A program made the position numbers and the translations under genes. Below, one piece after another: positions 63,343 to 64,000 of a stretch of 64,000 nt of DNA. How positions within the stretch are numbered: position 1 is the first letter of the stretch; every line of letters begins with the position of its first letter. This stretch comes from Filimonas sp. GTDB lineage: Bacteria > Bacteroidota > Bacteroidia > Chitinophagales > Chitinophagaceae. The notes below the pieces were generated by a model that was given only the letters and a program-made list of their open reading frames with translations, was not told where the DNA came from and made no database searches. The stretch covers positions 248,001 through 312,000 of the forward strand of contig JAFKHH010000011.1 in the NCBI GenBank assembly GCA_017306865.1, read 5' to 3'.

Positions 63343-63657
63343 GTTTGATATTTAAAATTTGAGATTTAATGTTAGTTACTGGTTACCGGGTAAGCCGGAT
63401 AGCCAGTGACCGATTTCTTATTTAAAATTTTTGTGTCAACAGTTGTGCTACTCTCATCGTCCCTTGTGTCACTCACTTCATCTATATATCTCTATTAAAC
63501 ATTATTCTTTATCCAAAATTCCTTGTTCCTTGCTCGATATTCTCCTTTGTGTTCTCTGTGTTTCCGCTGTGTGCTTTGCGTTACTTATATCGCAGAGAAC
63601 GCAAAAGGATTGCAAAGTTTGAAGAGAAGAGTAGAAACAATATAACCGTTCAACAAT
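63343..63657. other. 315-base intergenic region with two long hairpins
   Basis: TTAGTTACTGGTTACCGG (63372-63389) pairs with CCGGATAGCCAGTGACCGA (63395-63413), flanked by TTTAAAATTT words on both sides. A second pair, CCTTTGTGTTCTCTGTG (63544-63560) with CGCAGAGAACGCAAAAGG (63591-63608), lies nearer the next gene. Between them (about 63440-63540) nothing is recognised. A 63-codon frame across it is not supported as a gene. Confidence 0.6.
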
Positions 63658-64000
63658 TTATCTTGTAACAACCTTCTTCAACCCATTCGCCACGCCCCAG
63701 TGCAAACTTTCATGCGCTGTAAGACACGTAAACACTTCCTCTATCGTATCCATTTCATATTTAAACGTCAGTGTTGCAAATGGTGTGATTGTTTTAAAAG
63801 CACCCGCTTCATAATCCTGCGCTATCTTATCCAGGTATGAAGTGGACAATTGCTTTAGTTCCTCCAATTCTTCTTTCGATATAAACGTTTCCGGTTTACT
63901 GCCACGCGTGTATTTTGCTACATGAGGAATCTGGATATTCTTGTCAACACCTGAGCGGATATAAACGATCGCCGGAGTAGTTGTAACAATATGTCCAAAA
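63658..64000 (-). CDS. DinB-like protein, N-terminus beyond the window
   Basis: The frame is open from the right edge (64000) to a stop at 63658, giving 113 C-terminal residues without any need for an internal start. The fragment begins FGHIVTTTPAIVYIRSG and ends TCLTAHESLHWGVANGLKKV, which fits the DinB-superfamily pattern of a GH near the first metal site and a His-x-x-x-His near the end. The resemblance is weaker than for the other three DinB genes. It is transcribed away from ilvC's promoter side in the same direction as ilvC. Confidence 0.65.
   Translation of the reverse strand, partial: FGHIVTTTPAIVYIRSGVDKNIQIPHVAKYTRGSKPETFISKEELEELKQLSTSYLDKIAQDYEAGAFKTITPFATLTFKYEMDTIEEVFTCLTAHESLHWGVANGLKKVVTR

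Noticed and set aside
63431-63622. 63-codon frame downstream of the ilvC leader
   Set aside because: It covers a hairpin pair and has a low-complexity, Cys/Leu-rich translation with no homology I recognise.

Overview
This window reads as chromosomal DNA of a member of the Bacteroidota, most likely a Chitinophagaceae-like bacterium (family placement is inference). The evidence is two gene pairs coding a protein with a gliding-motility/type IX secretion (T9SS) C-terminal domain plus a PorP/SprF-like barrel, a PorD-like protein, a SusD C-terminus at the left edge, an OmpA with calcium-binding-type Asp repeats, a TTTG-N19-TAACTTTG promoter, near absence of Shine-Dalgarno sequences, and AT-rich intergenic regions. 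No rRNA, tRNA, CRISPR array, insertion sequence or prophage was seen.

Layout. 1-6.5 kb: SusD tail, secreted metallophosphoesterase, proC, PepSY-TM protein, a class A beta-lactamase-like/amidase fusion, and an EamA exporter. 6.5-7.6 kb: tandem DinB paralogues. 8-16.7 kb: pyrG, yidC and htpG, then recJ and a polyprenyl synthase on the minus strand. 16.9-25.3 kb: OmpA, bamD-rpoZ, coaBC-porD-DUF4296, a 3-oxoacid CoA-transferase pair and an M32 carboxypeptidase. 25.7-34.6 kb: a 2209-residue PKD-repeat T9SS protein with its PorP/SprF partner, a peroxiredoxin, and a 127-residue protein that is almost only a T9SS sorting domain. 34.7-44 kb: an RlmI-like methyltransferase, grpE-dnaJ, a vWA protein, hpt, and an overlapping symporter/O-methyltransferase/glucosaminidase operon. 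44.2-53 kb: LOG-family protein, small barrel protein, GlcD-type oxidase, amphipathic repeat protein, and the second PorP/SprF plus T9SS pair in inverted orientation. 53-64 kb: recG, trpS, deoxynucleoside kinase, isochorismatase-fold hydrolase, three unknown proteins, DinB, ilvA-ilvC and a partial DinB-like gene.

Most genes are core metabolism or envelope biogenesis. BamD, YidC, OmpA, PorD, the PorP/SprF proteins and the T9SS cargo together describe an outer membrane building and surface-protein export capacity.

The most unusual signal is between the genes. Many intergenic gaps hold a long imperfect palindrome whose arms are degenerate tandems of a short word. Several word families recur: A (GATTTGAAATTT), B (core TATGGTTAAATTGTT), C (TATATAGGGTTTATAAGG) and F (AATTTGAAAATG). 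Others are unique to one gap. At least two gaps, and probably a third, carry one family nested inside another (F-B-B'-F'). The palindromes occur in tandem, convergent and divergent gaps, so they are not simply terminators. They coexist with ordinary short GC-rich stem plus T-run terminators. A separate GC-rich palindrome family has entered the coding sequence of ilvA.
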